From the NCBI GenBank assembly GCA_023259875.1, contig JALRFL010000117.1, positions 1 to 22,858 of the forward strand: a DNA stretch of 22,858 nucleotides, in the 5' to 3' direction. This document shows positions 1-7,815 of the stretch, one piece after another (the stretch's first letter is position 1; each line of letters starts with the position of its first letter). Under the pieces are notes generated by a model. The model was not told where the DNA came from, did no database searches, and saw only the letters and a list, made by a program, of their open reading frames with translations. The position numbers and the translations under genes are program-made. This DNA comes from Alphaproteobacteria bacterium (GTDB taxonomy: Bacteria > Pseudomonadota > Alphaproteobacteria > Puniceispirillales > UBA1172).

Positions 1-698
1 TTGATGCAGATATCGCACTGGTGGAACGGCTTCAGACTGATCAGGTGAATATCGTGAAACTTAAAACCGGATTTGCTGATCACCGGTTTGATCTCATGCG
101 GTTAGAAGAACTGCGCAAACGCTTTCCTGATCTTCAGATTAGGGTTGATTACAATCAGGGATTATCCCCTTTCGGGGCAGAGCAAAAGCTGCGTGATGTG
201 GCTGAGTTCCGCCCGGATTTCATTGAACAGCCTGTTCCAGCAAGACATTTTGATGTGATGCGCCGTCTGCGCGATGGGCTGTCCGTGCCGTTGCTGGCGG
301 ATGAATCGGTGTTCAGTTTAGCGGATATGCATCGCGCTATTGCAGAGGAAATTTGCGATGGGGTTTCTATCAAGATCATGAAATCTGGCGGATTAACCAC
401 TTCCCAAGATATCGCAACCTTAGCCGAGGCAAAGGGTCTTGCCGCGTATGGTGGGGATATGTTTGAGGCTGGGTTGGCGCATCTGGCAGGCACGCATATG
501 ATCGCCGCAACGCCAAATATTACCTTGGGATGCGAGTTTTATCAGGCCAAATATTATTTGAAAGAAGATATCCTGTCTGTGCCTTTCCCCATTGTTGATG
601 GGGCGGTTGTTGTGCCAAACACAGCAGGGCTTGGCATCACCCCTGATCTGAATAAAATCGCCCATTATGCTGTTCATTCGGTCAGTCTGGAGTTTTAA
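1..698 (+). CDS. Enolase-superfamily enzyme, muconate cycloisomerase subgroup (5' truncated)
   Basis: The reading frame is open to the left edge, so the gene starts outside the window and only the catalytic barrel is seen. Enolase-superfamily landmarks appear in order: the KxK acid/base pair (VKLKTG), metal ligand Asp in RVDYNQ, Glu in FIEQP, Asp or Glu in LADES, and a Lys in SIKIMKSGG on the opposite face. A GLGITPD tail, usual for muconate-cycloisomerase-type proteins, closes the barrel. Lysines on both faces fit 1,1-proton transfer (racemase, epimerase) or syn-elimination (dehydratase). The stop is 2 nt before a DadA-like oxidoreductase and the TRAP genes follow. This context suggests an amino or imino acid epimerase or dehydratase, such as the hydroxyproline (betaine) epimerase or cis-3-hydroxyproline dehydratase types, rather than true muconate cycloisomerisation. 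Family is certain; substrate is inference. Confidence 0.85.
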   Translation, partial: DADIALVERLQTDQVNIVKLKTGFADHRFDLMRLEELRKRFPDLQIRVDYNQGLSPFGAEQKLRDVAEFRPDFIEQPVPARHFDVMRRLRDGLSVPLLADESVFSLADMHRAIAEEICDGVSIKIMKSGGLTTSQDIATLAEAKGLAAYGGDMFEAGLAHLAGTHMIAATPNITLGCEFYQAKYYLKEDILSVPFPIVDGAVVVPNTAGLGITPDLNKIAHYAVHSVSLEF

Positions 699-700
699 CC

Positions 701-1957
701 ATGGCCACATCACCACCACTATCTGTGATTGTTATCGGGGCTGGTATGGTCGGGGTTTCGGCGGCGTTACAGCTTCAGCGATCAGGCCATCAGGTCACAC
801 TGATTGATCGCGAAGGGCCAGCGGGCGGCACCAGCTTTGGCAATGCAGGCATTCTCGCCTCATCATCGGTGATCCCTGTGACGACCCCGGGGATTGTGCG
901 AAAAGCCCCGGGCATGGTGTTTAATCCGTTACAGCCGTTGTTTTTACGATGGCGTTATCTGCCGACATTATTACCATGGCTGGTGCCGTATTTGCGCCAT
1001 GCCAATAGTCATGATGTTCAGCGCATTGCCGAGGCTCTATCCCATATCGTTGGCCAATCCCTACAAGACCATCAGGATTTGGCCGCAGGAACACTGGCAG
1101 AACGCTGGATTAAACCGTGTGAATATACCTATATGTTCAAAGATAGGGCTTATTTTGATGCGGATCAGGCCATGTGGGATATTCGCCGGCGGCTTGGCTT
1201 TCGCTGGGTGGAATATGCTGGGGAGGAACTGGCAAAGCAGGATCCATTTTTGTCAGACAGTCATCATTTCGCGGTTGCACTTCAGGATCATGGCATGATT
1301 CTTAGCCCTGGTGACTATATCGCTGATCTGGCAAAAGCCTTTACGAAAAAGGGTGGCATCTTACACAAAGCCGAAGTCGAAACTATTCTTCATGAAAATG
1401 GACAGACCACAGGGGTCAGGGCAGGGGGCGAAACCCTAACCGCAGATCGGGTAATCGTTGCTATGGGGGCATGGTCTGGGCAATTGGCAAAACAGCTTGG
1501 GGTAAGGGTGCCGCTTGAAGCTGAACGCGGGTATCATGTCGAATTATGGCACCCTAATAAGATGCCTAAAAATCCACTTATGGTGGCGGCAGGAAAGTTT
1601 GTTGTCACGCCAATGAAAGACCGCATTCGTCTAGCTGGGGTGGTTGAGTTTGGCGGCCTTAAGGCTGGCCCTTCGGAGGCTCCTTTCAAACTTCTCATGC
1701 ATAATGTTCGTGCCTATATGCCTGATTTAACTTGGAAAGACGAAACGCGTTGGATGGGACACAGGCCAGCCCCAACAGACTCGATCCCGATCATCAGCGA
1801 TGTTCCCGGCGTTAAAGGCGTTTATATGGGATTTGGGCATCATCATGTCGGTTTGACGGGTGGGCCAAAAACAGGAAAGCTGCTTGCCATGCTGGCAACT
1901 GATACCAAACCCAATATGAACATGGCGGCCTATGATATTCGCCGCTTTACAAAGTAA
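701..1957 (+). CDS. DadA-like FAD-dependent D-amino-acid dehydrogenase/oxidase
   Basis: A 418-residue protein of the DAO/DadA family, which oxidises amino acids to imino or oxo acids with FAD. The N-terminus carries the dinucleotide-binding signature GAGMVG (residues 13-18) followed by LIDRE at the end of beta-2, then GGTSFGNAG, which is typical of DadA-type proteins. The C-terminal FAD-closing segment with GHHHVGLTGGP is present. Length is normal for the family. ATG 701 is preceded by GGAG about 9 nt upstream and lies 2 nt after the enolase stop, so the two are very likely co-transcribed and act in sequence. In hydroxyproline catabolism this kind of enzyme oxidises the D-epimer made by an epimerase; the same logic may apply here. 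No membrane segment is evident, so a cytoplasmic or peripheral enzyme feeding electrons to quinone or oxygen is expected. Exact substrate is unknown. Confidence 0.85.
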   Translation: MATSPPLSVIVIGAGMVGVSAALQLQRSGHQVTLIDREGPAGGTSFGNAGILASSSVIPVTTPGIVRKAPGMVFNPLQPLFLRWRYLPTLLPWLVPYLRHANSHDVQRIAEALSHIVGQSLQDHQDLAAGTLAERWIKPCEYTYMFKDRAYFDADQAMWDIRRRLGFRWVEYAGEELAKQDPFLSDSHHFAVALQDHGMILSPGDYIADLAKAFTKKGGILHKAEVETILHENGQTTGVRAGGETLTADRVIVAMGAWSGQLAKQLGVRVPLEAERGYHVELWHPNKMPKNPLMVAAGKFVVTPMKDRIRLAGVVEFGGLKAGPSEAPFKLLMHNVRAYMPDLTWKDETRWMGHRPAPTDSIPIISDVPGVKGVYMGFGHHHVGLTGGPKTGKLLAMLATDTKPNMNMAAYDIRRFTK

Positions 1958-2019
1958 AGCCAGTATTGTTCAATCTGACCACGATAACACGGAAGCACAA
2001 AACATATTGGAGTTGACCT

Positions 2020-3003
2020 ATGCGCTTGCTAAAGCCGAAGACGGCGATAGCAGCCTGCGCCTTAGTGTTGAGTTTTGTGGCGCAGGTTGTTGCCGAAACA
2101 TGGGATATGCCAACCGCTTATAGTGGGTTGAATTATCAAACACAAACAGCCCAAGCCTTTGCGAAATGTGTTGCCACGGGGACGGGCGACGCCATTACCA
2201 TTGCGGTTCATCCGGGCGGGTCTTTGTTCAAAGGAACGGATATCAAACGCGCTGTTCAAACTGGACAAGTTCAAATTGGGGAAAGGCTCTTATCCGCTCA
2301 TCAAAATGAAAACCCTCTCTTTGGGATGGATAGCGTGCCCTTTCTTGCCACTAATTTTGAGGATGCGGAAAAATTATGGCAAGTGATCAAGCCGACCTAT
2401 CACCGTATTCTCAAGGAACAGAATCTGGTGCTTTTGTATTCGGTGTCTTGGCCGCCGCAGGGGATGTATTTTAAGGAAGAAGTCACCCGAGTAGATCAGC
2501 TCAAAGGCAAAAGATTTCGCGCCACAAACAACACCACAATTCGGATGGCGCAATTAACCGGTATGTCACCGGTTATGATTGAGATGGTTGAGATTGGCCC
2601 TGCTTTTGCCACCGGAGTTGTGGAAACGATGATTTCCTCTGGCGCAAGCGGCTATGACACGCATATCTGGGATAGTTTAACGCATTTTTATGAACTCAAT
2701 TTCTCTCTGCCGCGCAACTATGTCATCATCAATCAACAGGTCTGGGATGCCACGCCCACGCATCATCAGAATGTGATCAAGGGATGCGCGGGACTGGCGG
2801 AATATGCCGGAAACTGGCGCACCCGTGAATATACCACCTTAACCCTTAACGGCCTTCGCGCCGGGGGAATGTCTGTGACACCCCCTGATCCGGGGTTTGA
2901 GCAAGAATTGTGTGAGGTGGGGCAAATTCTGATTGACGAATGGCTAGAAGAAACAGGTGATGAGGGGGTTGATCTGATCAACCAGTTTCAAAACCTGCCT
3001 TAA
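2020..3003 (+). CDS. TRAP transporter substrate-binding protein, DctP family (paralogue 1)
   Basis: A 327-residue periplasmic solute-binding protein. A signal peptide (KPKTAIAACALVLSFVAQVVA) precedes a likely cleavage after Ala25. The family pattern is clear: a GGSL/KG/DIKRAVQTGQ segment, VPFLA, a WPPQGMY hinge region, and the canonical substrate-carboxylate Arg (Arg167 in FRATNN). Length is normal. GGAG lies about 8 nt before ATG 2020. It starts 62 nt after the oxidoreductase. The next gene encodes a close paralogue (roughly 60% identical by eye) with the same flanking motifs but different residues next to Arg167 (Ala-Thr here, Ser-Tyr there) and a different EMVEIGP versus EAAEISQ segment. 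This copy also has an extra Cys near the C-terminus (ELCEVG). Both can be expected to deliver ligand to the DctQM permease encoded downstream. Confidence 0.9.
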   Translation: MRLLKPKTAIAACALVLSFVAQVVAETWDMPTAYSGLNYQTQTAQAFAKCVATGTGDAITIAVHPGGSLFKGTDIKRAVQTGQVQIGERLLSAHQNENPLFGMDSVPFLATNFEDAEKLWQVIKPTYHRILKEQNLVLLYSVSWPPQGMYFKEEVTRVDQLKGKRFRATNNTTIRMAQLTGMSPVMIEMVEIGPAFATGVVETMISSGASGYDTHIWDSLTHFYELNFSLPRNYVIINQQVWDATPTHHQNVIKGCAGLAEYAGNWRTREYTTLTLNGLRAGGMSVTPPDPGFEQELCEVGQILIDEWLEETGDEGVDLINQFQNLP

Positions 3004-3068
3004 GATCAAATCAGCAAGCCATGGGATTTTAAATTTTGCTTTTTTCTTGCCCCATGGGATCAAATCAG
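3004..3068. repeat. Repeat-rich spacer between the two dctP genes with possible stem-loop
   Basis: An exact 11-bp direct repeat GATCAAATCAG occurs at 3004-3014 and 3058-3068. Between the copies, CCATGGG (3019-3025) can pair with CCCATGG (3051-3057) around a 25-nt AT-rich loop. The T run lies inside the loop rather than after the stem, so this is not a classical terminator. It may be an RNA-processing or stability element within the operon, or debris of the dctP duplication. Function is unproven. Confidence 0.4.
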
Positions 3069-3084
3069 GTCAAATAATGCAAAG

Positions 3085-3120
3085 AATAAATGACGACAAT
3101 AAAATAAATGACGACAATAA
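3085..3120. repeat. 18-bp perfect tandem duplication upstream of second dctP
   Basis: The unit AATAAATGACGACAATAA is present twice in direct tandem, with one further matching base (3121). It ends just before the Shine-Dalgarno AGGAGG (3128-3133) of the second binding-protein gene. It could be a slippage-prone 5'-UTR element or a duplicated regulatory site. Confidence 0.8.
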
Positions 3121-3140
3121 ATTGATTAGGAGGAAAACTG

Positions 3141-4127
3141 ATGAAGATCAATAAAACCTTAACATCTGTGGTGATGGCCGCAGGCATGACCATGGGCCTT
3201 GCCCAAGCCGCAAAAGCCGAGGTATGGGATATGCCATTGGCCTATAGTGGGTCTAACTTTCACTCAGTCACCGCGGCTGAGTTTGGTCAATGCGTGACCA
3301 CAGGCACAGGCGGCGAAATTGAAATTGTTACCCATCCCTCAGGGTCGTTGATCAAGGGCGCGGATATTAAGCGTGCCGTGCAAACTGGACAAGTGCCGAT
3401 TGGGGAGAGACTGCTTTCCGGTCACCAGAATGAAAATGCGATTTTTGGTTTTGATTCGGTTCCTTTCCTTGCCACTTCGTTTGATGATGCTGACCGGCTT
3501 TGGAAAGCGGCGAAGCCATCTATTGAGCAAACATTAGCGGATCAGAATCTGACCCTGCTCTATGCGGTGCCATGGCCACCACAGGGTCTGTATTTCAAGC
3601 GTGAGATTAACTCCGTTGCTGATATGGAAGGCATCAAATTCCGTTCATACAACAACACCACTACGCGTCTGGCGGAATTGACAGGGATGTTGCCCGTGGT
3701 GATTGAGGCGGCAGAAATCTCACAAGCGTTTGCCACAGGGGTTGTGGAATCTATGGTGTCTTCTGGTGCCACTGGTTATGACCGCAAAATTTGGGAATCC
3801 CTCACGCATTTCTATGAGGTTGATGCATGGCTTCCTCGCAACTATATCATCGTCAATTCGGATAGCTGGAATAGCACTAGCGATGCCAATAAAAATGTCA
3901 TCCGTGGCTGTGCAGAATTGGCAGAATATGCCGGCACTTGGCGGTCAAAGGAATATACGGGCTTTACCCTTGCCGGTCTTCGGGCTGGTGGTATGACCGT
4001 TGAGCCAGCAGGCGCTAAGCTGAAAGGCGAACTTCAGGATATTGGCGCGACAATGACAAGCGATTGGCTGAGCGCGGCAGGTGCCGAAGGTCAGGCGATT
4101 GTTGATCGTTATAAAGCGATGCAATAA
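3141..4127 (+). CDS. TRAP transporter substrate-binding protein, DctP family (paralogue 2)
   Basis: A 328-residue periplasmic binding protein. A signal peptide ends in AQAAKA with likely cleavage before Glu27. The same family blocks as the preceding gene are present (DIKRAVQTGQ, IGERLLS, DSVPFLA, WPPQGLYFK) and the canonical ligand-carboxylate Arg is Arg168 in FRSYNN. Two Cys are shared with paralogue 1 (QCV near residue 51 and GCAELAEY), possibly a disulphide in the periplasm. A strong Shine-Dalgarno, AGGAGG at 3128-3133, sits 7 nt before ATG 3141 and is much better than that of paralogue 1, suggesting this is the abundant binding protein. A stem-loop with a T run follows immediately, as expected where binding protein must exceed permease. 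Ligand is unknown. It is not close to the ectoine binders TeaA/UehA as I recall their sequences. Confidence 0.92.
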   Translation: MKINKTLTSVVMAAGMTMGLAQAAKAEVWDMPLAYSGSNFHSVTAAEFGQCVTTGTGGEIEIVTHPSGSLIKGADIKRAVQTGQVPIGERLLSGHQNENAIFGFDSVPFLATSFDDADRLWKAAKPSIEQTLADQNLTLLYAVPWPPQGLYFKREINSVADMEGIKFRSYNNTTTRLAELTGMLPVVIEAAEISQAFATGVVESMVSSGATGYDRKIWESLTHFYEVDAWLPRNYIIVNSDSWNSTSDANKNVIRGCAELAEYAGTWRSKEYTGFTLAGLRAGGMTVEPAGAKLKGELQDIGATMTSDWLSAAGAEGQAIVDRYKAMQ

Positions 4128-4140
4128 CTCTTCAAACCTA

Positions 4141-4184
4141 CTGATCCGGGGGGTGGTTTCTCATGCCCCGGATCAGATATTTTT
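4141..4184 (+). terminator. Intra-operon stem-loop with T run after dctP
   Basis: CTGATCCGGGG (4141-4151) pairs perfectly over 11 bp with CCCCGGATCAG (4166-4176) around a 14-nt loop. It is followed by an A/T stretch with five consecutive T (4180-4184). This is a good intrinsic terminator shape. Because dctQ and dctM lie on the same strand beyond it, it probably acts as a leaky terminator or 3'-end stabiliser that raises binding-protein mRNA over permease mRNA. Confidence 0.7.
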
Positions 4185-4269
4185 GTATTAAAAACCCAAA
4201 GGTATTTTAATCATCATCACAAGCAGAAAAGCCATACGAACAGGTTCGCTAGGAACATTTCATCTTAGT

Positions 4270-4282
4270 GACAAGGCTTGTC
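4270..4282. promoter_or_regulatory. 13-bp palindrome upstream of dctQ
   Basis: GACAAG-G-CTTGTC is a perfect inverted repeat with a one-base centre, 9 nt before the GTG start of dctQ. It could be a small operator or a hairpin near the ribosome site. It is short, so chance is possible. The rest of the 163-nt spacer 4128-4290 shows only the stem-loop at its left end and no clear promoter. Confidence 0.3.
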
Positions 4283-4290
4283 GATAAGGG

Positions 4291-4905
4291 GTGCTTAAAT
4301 TGTTTATGAATATCTTTACGAATGCGTTTTTTCTGTTTTGTTTTGGCTTGGCGATAGTCACCTTGATTGCTGTTCTTGTCTTTACTCCTGCGCGGGTGAG
4401 ACTATTATATGACGGCCTCTATTTGATCTCTGGGATCGCCGCGGCAGGCTTTCTCATTACCATTCTCACCTTAATTGTCGTGCAAATGGTGGCGCGGTGG
4501 ACAGGTGAGATTTTTCCGGGCGCGCCCGAATATGCAGGCTATTCTATGGCGGCAGCAAGTTTTCTGGCTTTTGCCAATGCGCTTAACAATGGGGCGCATA
4601 TCCGCGTATCTATTTTGATTAACGCTGTGCCTGAACGCATCCGCTGGTTGTTAAACATCTGGTGTTTTGGCATTGGCACGGCGGTAGGTTGGTATGTGTC
4701 TTATTATTCGTGGCAATTTACCTATTGGTCATGGAAGTTTAGCGATATCTCGCAAGGCCAAGACGCCACCATGTTATGGATACCGCAATCCGCCATGGTA
4801 ATAGGTTCGGTTATTCTTGCCATCGCGCTAACCGATAATCTTATCCATGTGATTTTTAGCGGTAATGACCGCCTGAAATCCTCTGCTTTTGAGCAAAGTG
4901 AATAG
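4291..4905 (+). CDS. dctQ: TRAP transporter small permease, DctQ family
   Basis: The small membrane subunit of the TRAP transporter, which partners DctM. From GTG 4291 it is 204 residues. Five hydrophobic stretches are seen at about 12-31, 41-66, 82-98, 117-138 and 160-188; most DctQ proteins have four and are nearer 160 residues, so the first helix is an extra N-terminal segment. The family signature GAHIRV follows the third stretch, and WIPQS precedes the last helix. An alternative start is ATG 4306 (residue 6), which has AAGGGG about 13 nt upstream; neither start has an ideal ribosome site. It ends 19 nt before dctM, so the two are co-translated. Substrate specificity comes from the binding proteins encoded upstream. 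Confidence 0.88.
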   Translation: MLKLFMNIFTNAFFLFCFGLAIVTLIAVLVFTPARVRLLYDGLYLISGIAAAGFLITILTLIVVQMVARWTGEIFPGAPEYAGYSMAAASFLAFANALNNGAHIRVSILINAVPERIRWLLNIWCFGIGTAVGWYVSYYSWQFTYWSWKFSDISQGQDATMLWIPQSAMVIGSVILAIALTDNLIHVIFSGNDRLKSSAFEQSE

Positions 4906-4924
4906 GGACGAATAGGGGAAAAAC

Positions 4925-6238
4925 ATGGAAAATATCTCAATCATTATTCTCTTTCTGTTCGTCATGTTCACCTTATTGGGAACAGGCGTGTGGGTTGGTC
5001 TTTCCCTTGTTGGTGTGGCATGGGTAGGGATGGAGTTGTTTACCACTAGGCCAGTTGGCGATGTGATGATGACAACGATTTGGTCAGCATCATCGTCATG
5101 GACTTTGACGGCGCTTCCTTTGTTTATCTGGATGGGTGAAATTCTATACCGCACCAGACTTTCTGAAGATATGTTCAGGGGGCTTGCGCCATGGATGTCG
5201 CGGTTTCCCGGCGGCCTTGTGCATACCAATATTGTCGGTTGCACGGTCTTTGCGGCGGTATCTGGTTCTTCAGCGGCAACCCTTACCACGGTTGGCAAAA
5301 TGTCGATCCCAGAGTTGCGGCGGCGTAATTATCCTGAACATATGGTGATCGGAACACTGGCCGGGGCGGCGACCCTTGGGCTGATGATACCGCCATCCCT
5401 GACGCTGATTGTTTATGGGGTGACGATTAACGAATCGATCAAGAAATTATTTTTTGCTGGGGTTTTCCCTGGGCTTGTTCTGGCGTTGCTGTTTATGACT
5501 TATGTTGCCATTTACTCCAAAGTGGCGCGGAAATGGAATCCCATCATGGATGACCGGATGAGCTTTATGGATAAACTGCGCAATTCGCGGTTTTTGATCC
5601 CTGTGATTTGTCTCATTCTGGTGGTGATTGGCTCTATGTTCTTTGGCTTTGCCACCGCGACTGAGGCGGCGGCCTTTGGCGTGATTGGGGCATTAATGCT
5701 TGCTGCGCTTCAAGGCACATTGAATTGGACGAGCTTTAGCTCTAGCCTGATGGGGGCAACACGCACCTCTGCCATGATTGCCCTGATCCTTGCCGGGGCG
5801 GCGTTTCTGTCGCTTTCCATGGGCTTTACCGGATTGCCGCGTGGGCTTGCCAATCTGATCGCCGGATGGGATTTGAGCCGCTTTGAACTGCTCATGGTGT
5901 TGCTAATTTTTTACATTATCTTGGGGATGTTCCTTGATGGCATTTCGTCGGTGGTGTTGACTATGGCGGTGGTTGAACCCATGATCCGCGATGCAGGTAT
6001 TGATCTGATTTGGTTTGGTATCTTTATTGTGGTGGTGGTGGAAATGGCACAAATCACTCCGCCGATTGGGTTTAATTTGTTTGTCTTGCAAGGCATGACG
6101 GGACATGAGATGAGTTTTATTGCCAAAGCAGGTTTGCCGATGTTCTTTATCATGGTGCTGATGGTATTTGTGTTGATTATGTTCCCTGAACTGGCAACAT
6201 GGCTTCCGGATAATATTAGGCAACCGGGTGCCGGATAG
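4925..6238 (+). CDS. dctM: TRAP transporter large permease, DctM family
   Basis: A 437-residue, very hydrophobic protein with about a dozen membrane segments, the ion-coupled channel subunit of the TRAP transporter (sodium-driven in characterised members). Typical DctM features are GLSLVG and LPLFIWMGEIL near the N-terminus, the AAVSGSSAAT loop near residue 115, GTLAGAATLGLMIPPS in the first elevator half, and the matching FLDGISSVVLT plus ITPPIGFNLFV in the second half. Length is normal. AGGGGA lies about 7-8 nt upstream of ATG 4925. It is followed 58 nt later by an EutA-like gene on the same strand. Confidence 0.95.
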   Translation: MENISIIILFLFVMFTLLGTGVWVGLSLVGVAWVGMELFTTRPVGDVMMTTIWSASSSWTLTALPLFIWMGEILYRTRLSEDMFRGLAPWMSRFPGGLVHTNIVGCTVFAAVSGSSAATLTTVGKMSIPELRRRNYPEHMVIGTLAGAATLGLMIPPSLTLIVYGVTINESIKKLFFAGVFPGLVLALLFMTYVAIYSKVARKWNPIMDDRMSFMDKLRNSRFLIPVICLILVVIGSMFFGFATATEAAAFGVIGALMLAALQGTLNWTSFSSSLMGATRTSAMIALILAGAAFLSLSMGFTGLPRGLANLIAGWDLSRFELLMVLLIFYIILGMFLDGISSVVLTMAVVEPMIRDAGIDLIWFGIFIVVVVEMAQITPPIGFNLFVLQGMTGHEMSFIAKAGLPMFFIMVLMVFVLIMFPELATWLPDNIRQPGAG

Positions 6239-6296
6239 CAAAATCACCTGACGCCATCTGACATTATGTGTGTTGGTTTTTGATTGAGGGGTAGCC

Positions 6297-7094
6297 ATGG
6301 CTCAAAATGATGATCAATCCTATTTGATGGAACATTTGCCTTTTACCTCACATATGGTGATTGGCGAAAAGGCACGCATTGGTCTTGTTGTTTTGGCCAC
6401 CGACTATACCGTTGAGCATGAATTTAGGCAGATCATCACCACCCCGGGGGTGGATATCTTTGCCGCCCGTATTGCTAATGATGTCACGATTACCCCTGAC
6501 ACATTGGCGGCGATGGGGCCGCGCATTACCGAAACGGCGTCTATCATTTTGCCTGATGACCGTTTGGATGTGCTTGCTTATGGTTGCACCTCTGCCTCTA
6601 TGGTGATGGGGGAGGAGGCTGTACATGGCTATTTGCGTGCGGCCAAGCCAATGGCCGCTTTGACCACCCCGATAACGGCGGCCTTTGCCGCCTTTCGGAC
6701 GATGGGGGCGAAGCGTATCGCCGTGCTGACCCCTTATCGCAGAGATGTTAACGCTATTGTCTATCGTTATATCACCGACCATGGTTTTGAGGTGCCTGTG
6801 TTTGGCTCATTTAACGAGGATCAAGACCCTGTGGTGGCGAGCATAGACGCGGACAGCCTGACTTCAGCGATTGCAACGATTAAGCATAAAGCGCAAAAAG
6901 ATGGTCAAGCCATAGATATGGTGTTTGTGTCTTGCACCTCTATCCGGCTGGCTGAACATGTGGCCAAGATTGAGGCAGATATCGGTCTGCCTGTGACTTC
7001 CTCCAACCATGCGATGGCATGGCATTGCCTTAGGCTTGCCGGTATTGATACGCCCATGTCACATCATGGGCGACTGTATGAGATGGGGATTTAG
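6297..7094 (+). CDS. EutA-like Asp/Glu/hydantoin racemase-fold protein (arylmalonate decarboxylase/maleate isomerase type)
   Basis: A 265-residue protein matching, from memory, the ectoine-utilisation protein EutA family, a branch of the Asp/Glu racemase superfamily near arylmalonate decarboxylase and maleate isomerase. Two catalytic-type cysteines are visible: Cys97 in AYGCTSASM and Cys213 in VSCTSIR. The flanking blocks TTPITAAFAAFR, VLTPYRRDVN and SSNHAMAWHCLRLAG are characteristic. These enzymes use the Cys pair for racemisation, isomerisation or decarboxylation of small carboxylates. The start ATG 6297 has a good GAGGGG 7 nt upstream. It closes the TRAP operon and abuts a convergent carbonic anhydrase gene. 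True EutA acts with EutB and EutC on hydroxyectoine-derived compounds. An EutB-like gene lies about 7 kb away in this window; EutC does not appear. Confidence 0.8.
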   Translation: MAQNDDQSYLMEHLPFTSHMVIGEKARIGLVVLATDYTVEHEFRQIITTPGVDIFAARIANDVTITPDTLAAMGPRITETASIILPDDRLDVLAYGCTSASMVMGEEAVHGYLRAAKPMAALTTPITAAFAAFRTMGAKRIAVLTPYRRDVNAIVYRYITDHGFEVPVFGSFNEDQDPVVASIDADSLTSAIATIKHKAQKDGQAIDMVFVSCTSIRLAEHVAKIEADIGLPVTSSNHAMAWHCLRLAGIDTPMSHHGRLYEMGI

Positions 7095-7122
7095 CTGCTG
7101 AAATCTAAAATCGGCGATAGGA

Positions 7123-7815
7123 TTAGCTCAATGAAACGGGCAAGAAATCCCCGTGGCCAGCGTCATAGACATGAAGTTGACCTGAACCGATATCATGCCA
7201 CAGCCCATGTAAAGTCAGCTGTTCTGCTTTGACGGCTTGATCAATAAAGGGAAATCCCATCAAATTATTAAGCGAATGAACAATGCTGCGTTGTTCCAGA
7301 TCATGAATGCGTTCTTCGTCACTTCCTAGGGTTGTGCCATCATCAAAGGCAGGCCGCAGAATTTCGAGCCATTTCGCAATAAAGTTGGATTGCTTTAGCG
7401 CATCATTATTATTGCCAGTGCAAGCGTGATAGCCTGTCATAATGCCACCACAACCTGAATGGCCAAGAACAATTAGATGTGAGACTTTCAACACCATCAC
7501 GGCAAACTCAATCGCCGCAGATGTGCCATGATGGTCACCATTAGGGCGAAACGGCGGAATAAGATTGGCGATGTTTCGGTGGATAAAGAAATCCCCGTCT
7601 TCCCCCCCAAATAGGGACATGGCATTTACCCGACTATCACAACATGAAATGATCATAGCGCGAGGATGTTGACCAAAATTCGCCAGATTCTGATACCAGC
7701 TTTTGTTGTTCTGATAATTGTGACTATGCCAACCAGCATAACGCTTGCCCAAATAATCTGGCAGGGGACGAACAGTCACTGGGGTAAGGTGATCGAGTGC
7801 TTTTTTTTTGGTCAT
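7123..7815 (-). CDS. Beta-class carbonic anhydrase
   Basis: A 230-residue beta-carbonic anhydrase that interconverts carbon dioxide and bicarbonate in the cytoplasm. The zinc ligands are Cys58 (in SCCDSR), His119 and Cys122 (GHSGCGG), and the Asp60-Arg62 dyad that gates the zinc is intact. The block HRNIANLIPP is usual for the family. Length is normal for the bacterial clade. A GTGAGGG ribosome site lies just upstream of ATG 7815. It is monocistronic: convergent with the EutA-like gene (28 nt between) and divergent from the GNAT gene. It may supply bicarbonate for carboxylation or handle carbon dioxide from decarboxylation, but no direct link to its neighbours is shown. Confidence 0.95.
   Translation of the reverse strand: MTKKKALDHLTPVTVRPLPDYLGKRYAGWHSHNYQNNKSWYQNLANFGQHPRAMIISCCDSRVNAMSLFGGEDGDFFIHRNIANLIPPFRPNGDHHGTSAAIEFAVMVLKVSHLIVLGHSGCGGIMTGYHACTGNNNDALKQSNFIAKWLEILRPAFDDGTTLGSDEERIHDLEQRSIVHSLNNLMGFPFIDQAVKAEQLTLHGLWHDIGSGQLHVYDAGHGDFLPVSLS

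Noticed and set aside
3019..3057. Intrinsic terminator after the first dctP gene
   Set aside because: The pairing arms exist, but the T run is in the loop, not 3' of the stem, so a terminator call is not supported; kept only as a repeat/stem-loop.
2020..4127. Calling the binding proteins ectoine-specific (TeaA/UehA)
   Set aside because: The sequence blocks do not match TeaA/UehA as I recall them; the ectoine link rests only on more distant enzymes.
4828..5298. Long minus-strand open frame antisense to dctQ/dctM
   Set aside because: It lies opposite two clear membrane-protein genes, has no domain signature and low-complexity Thr/Pro/Arg content, so it is a shadow frame.
5903..6298. Minus-strand frame rich in His and Asn opposite the dctM 3' end
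   Set aside because: Composition reflects the complement of hydrophobic codons in dctM; no ribosome site or family pattern.
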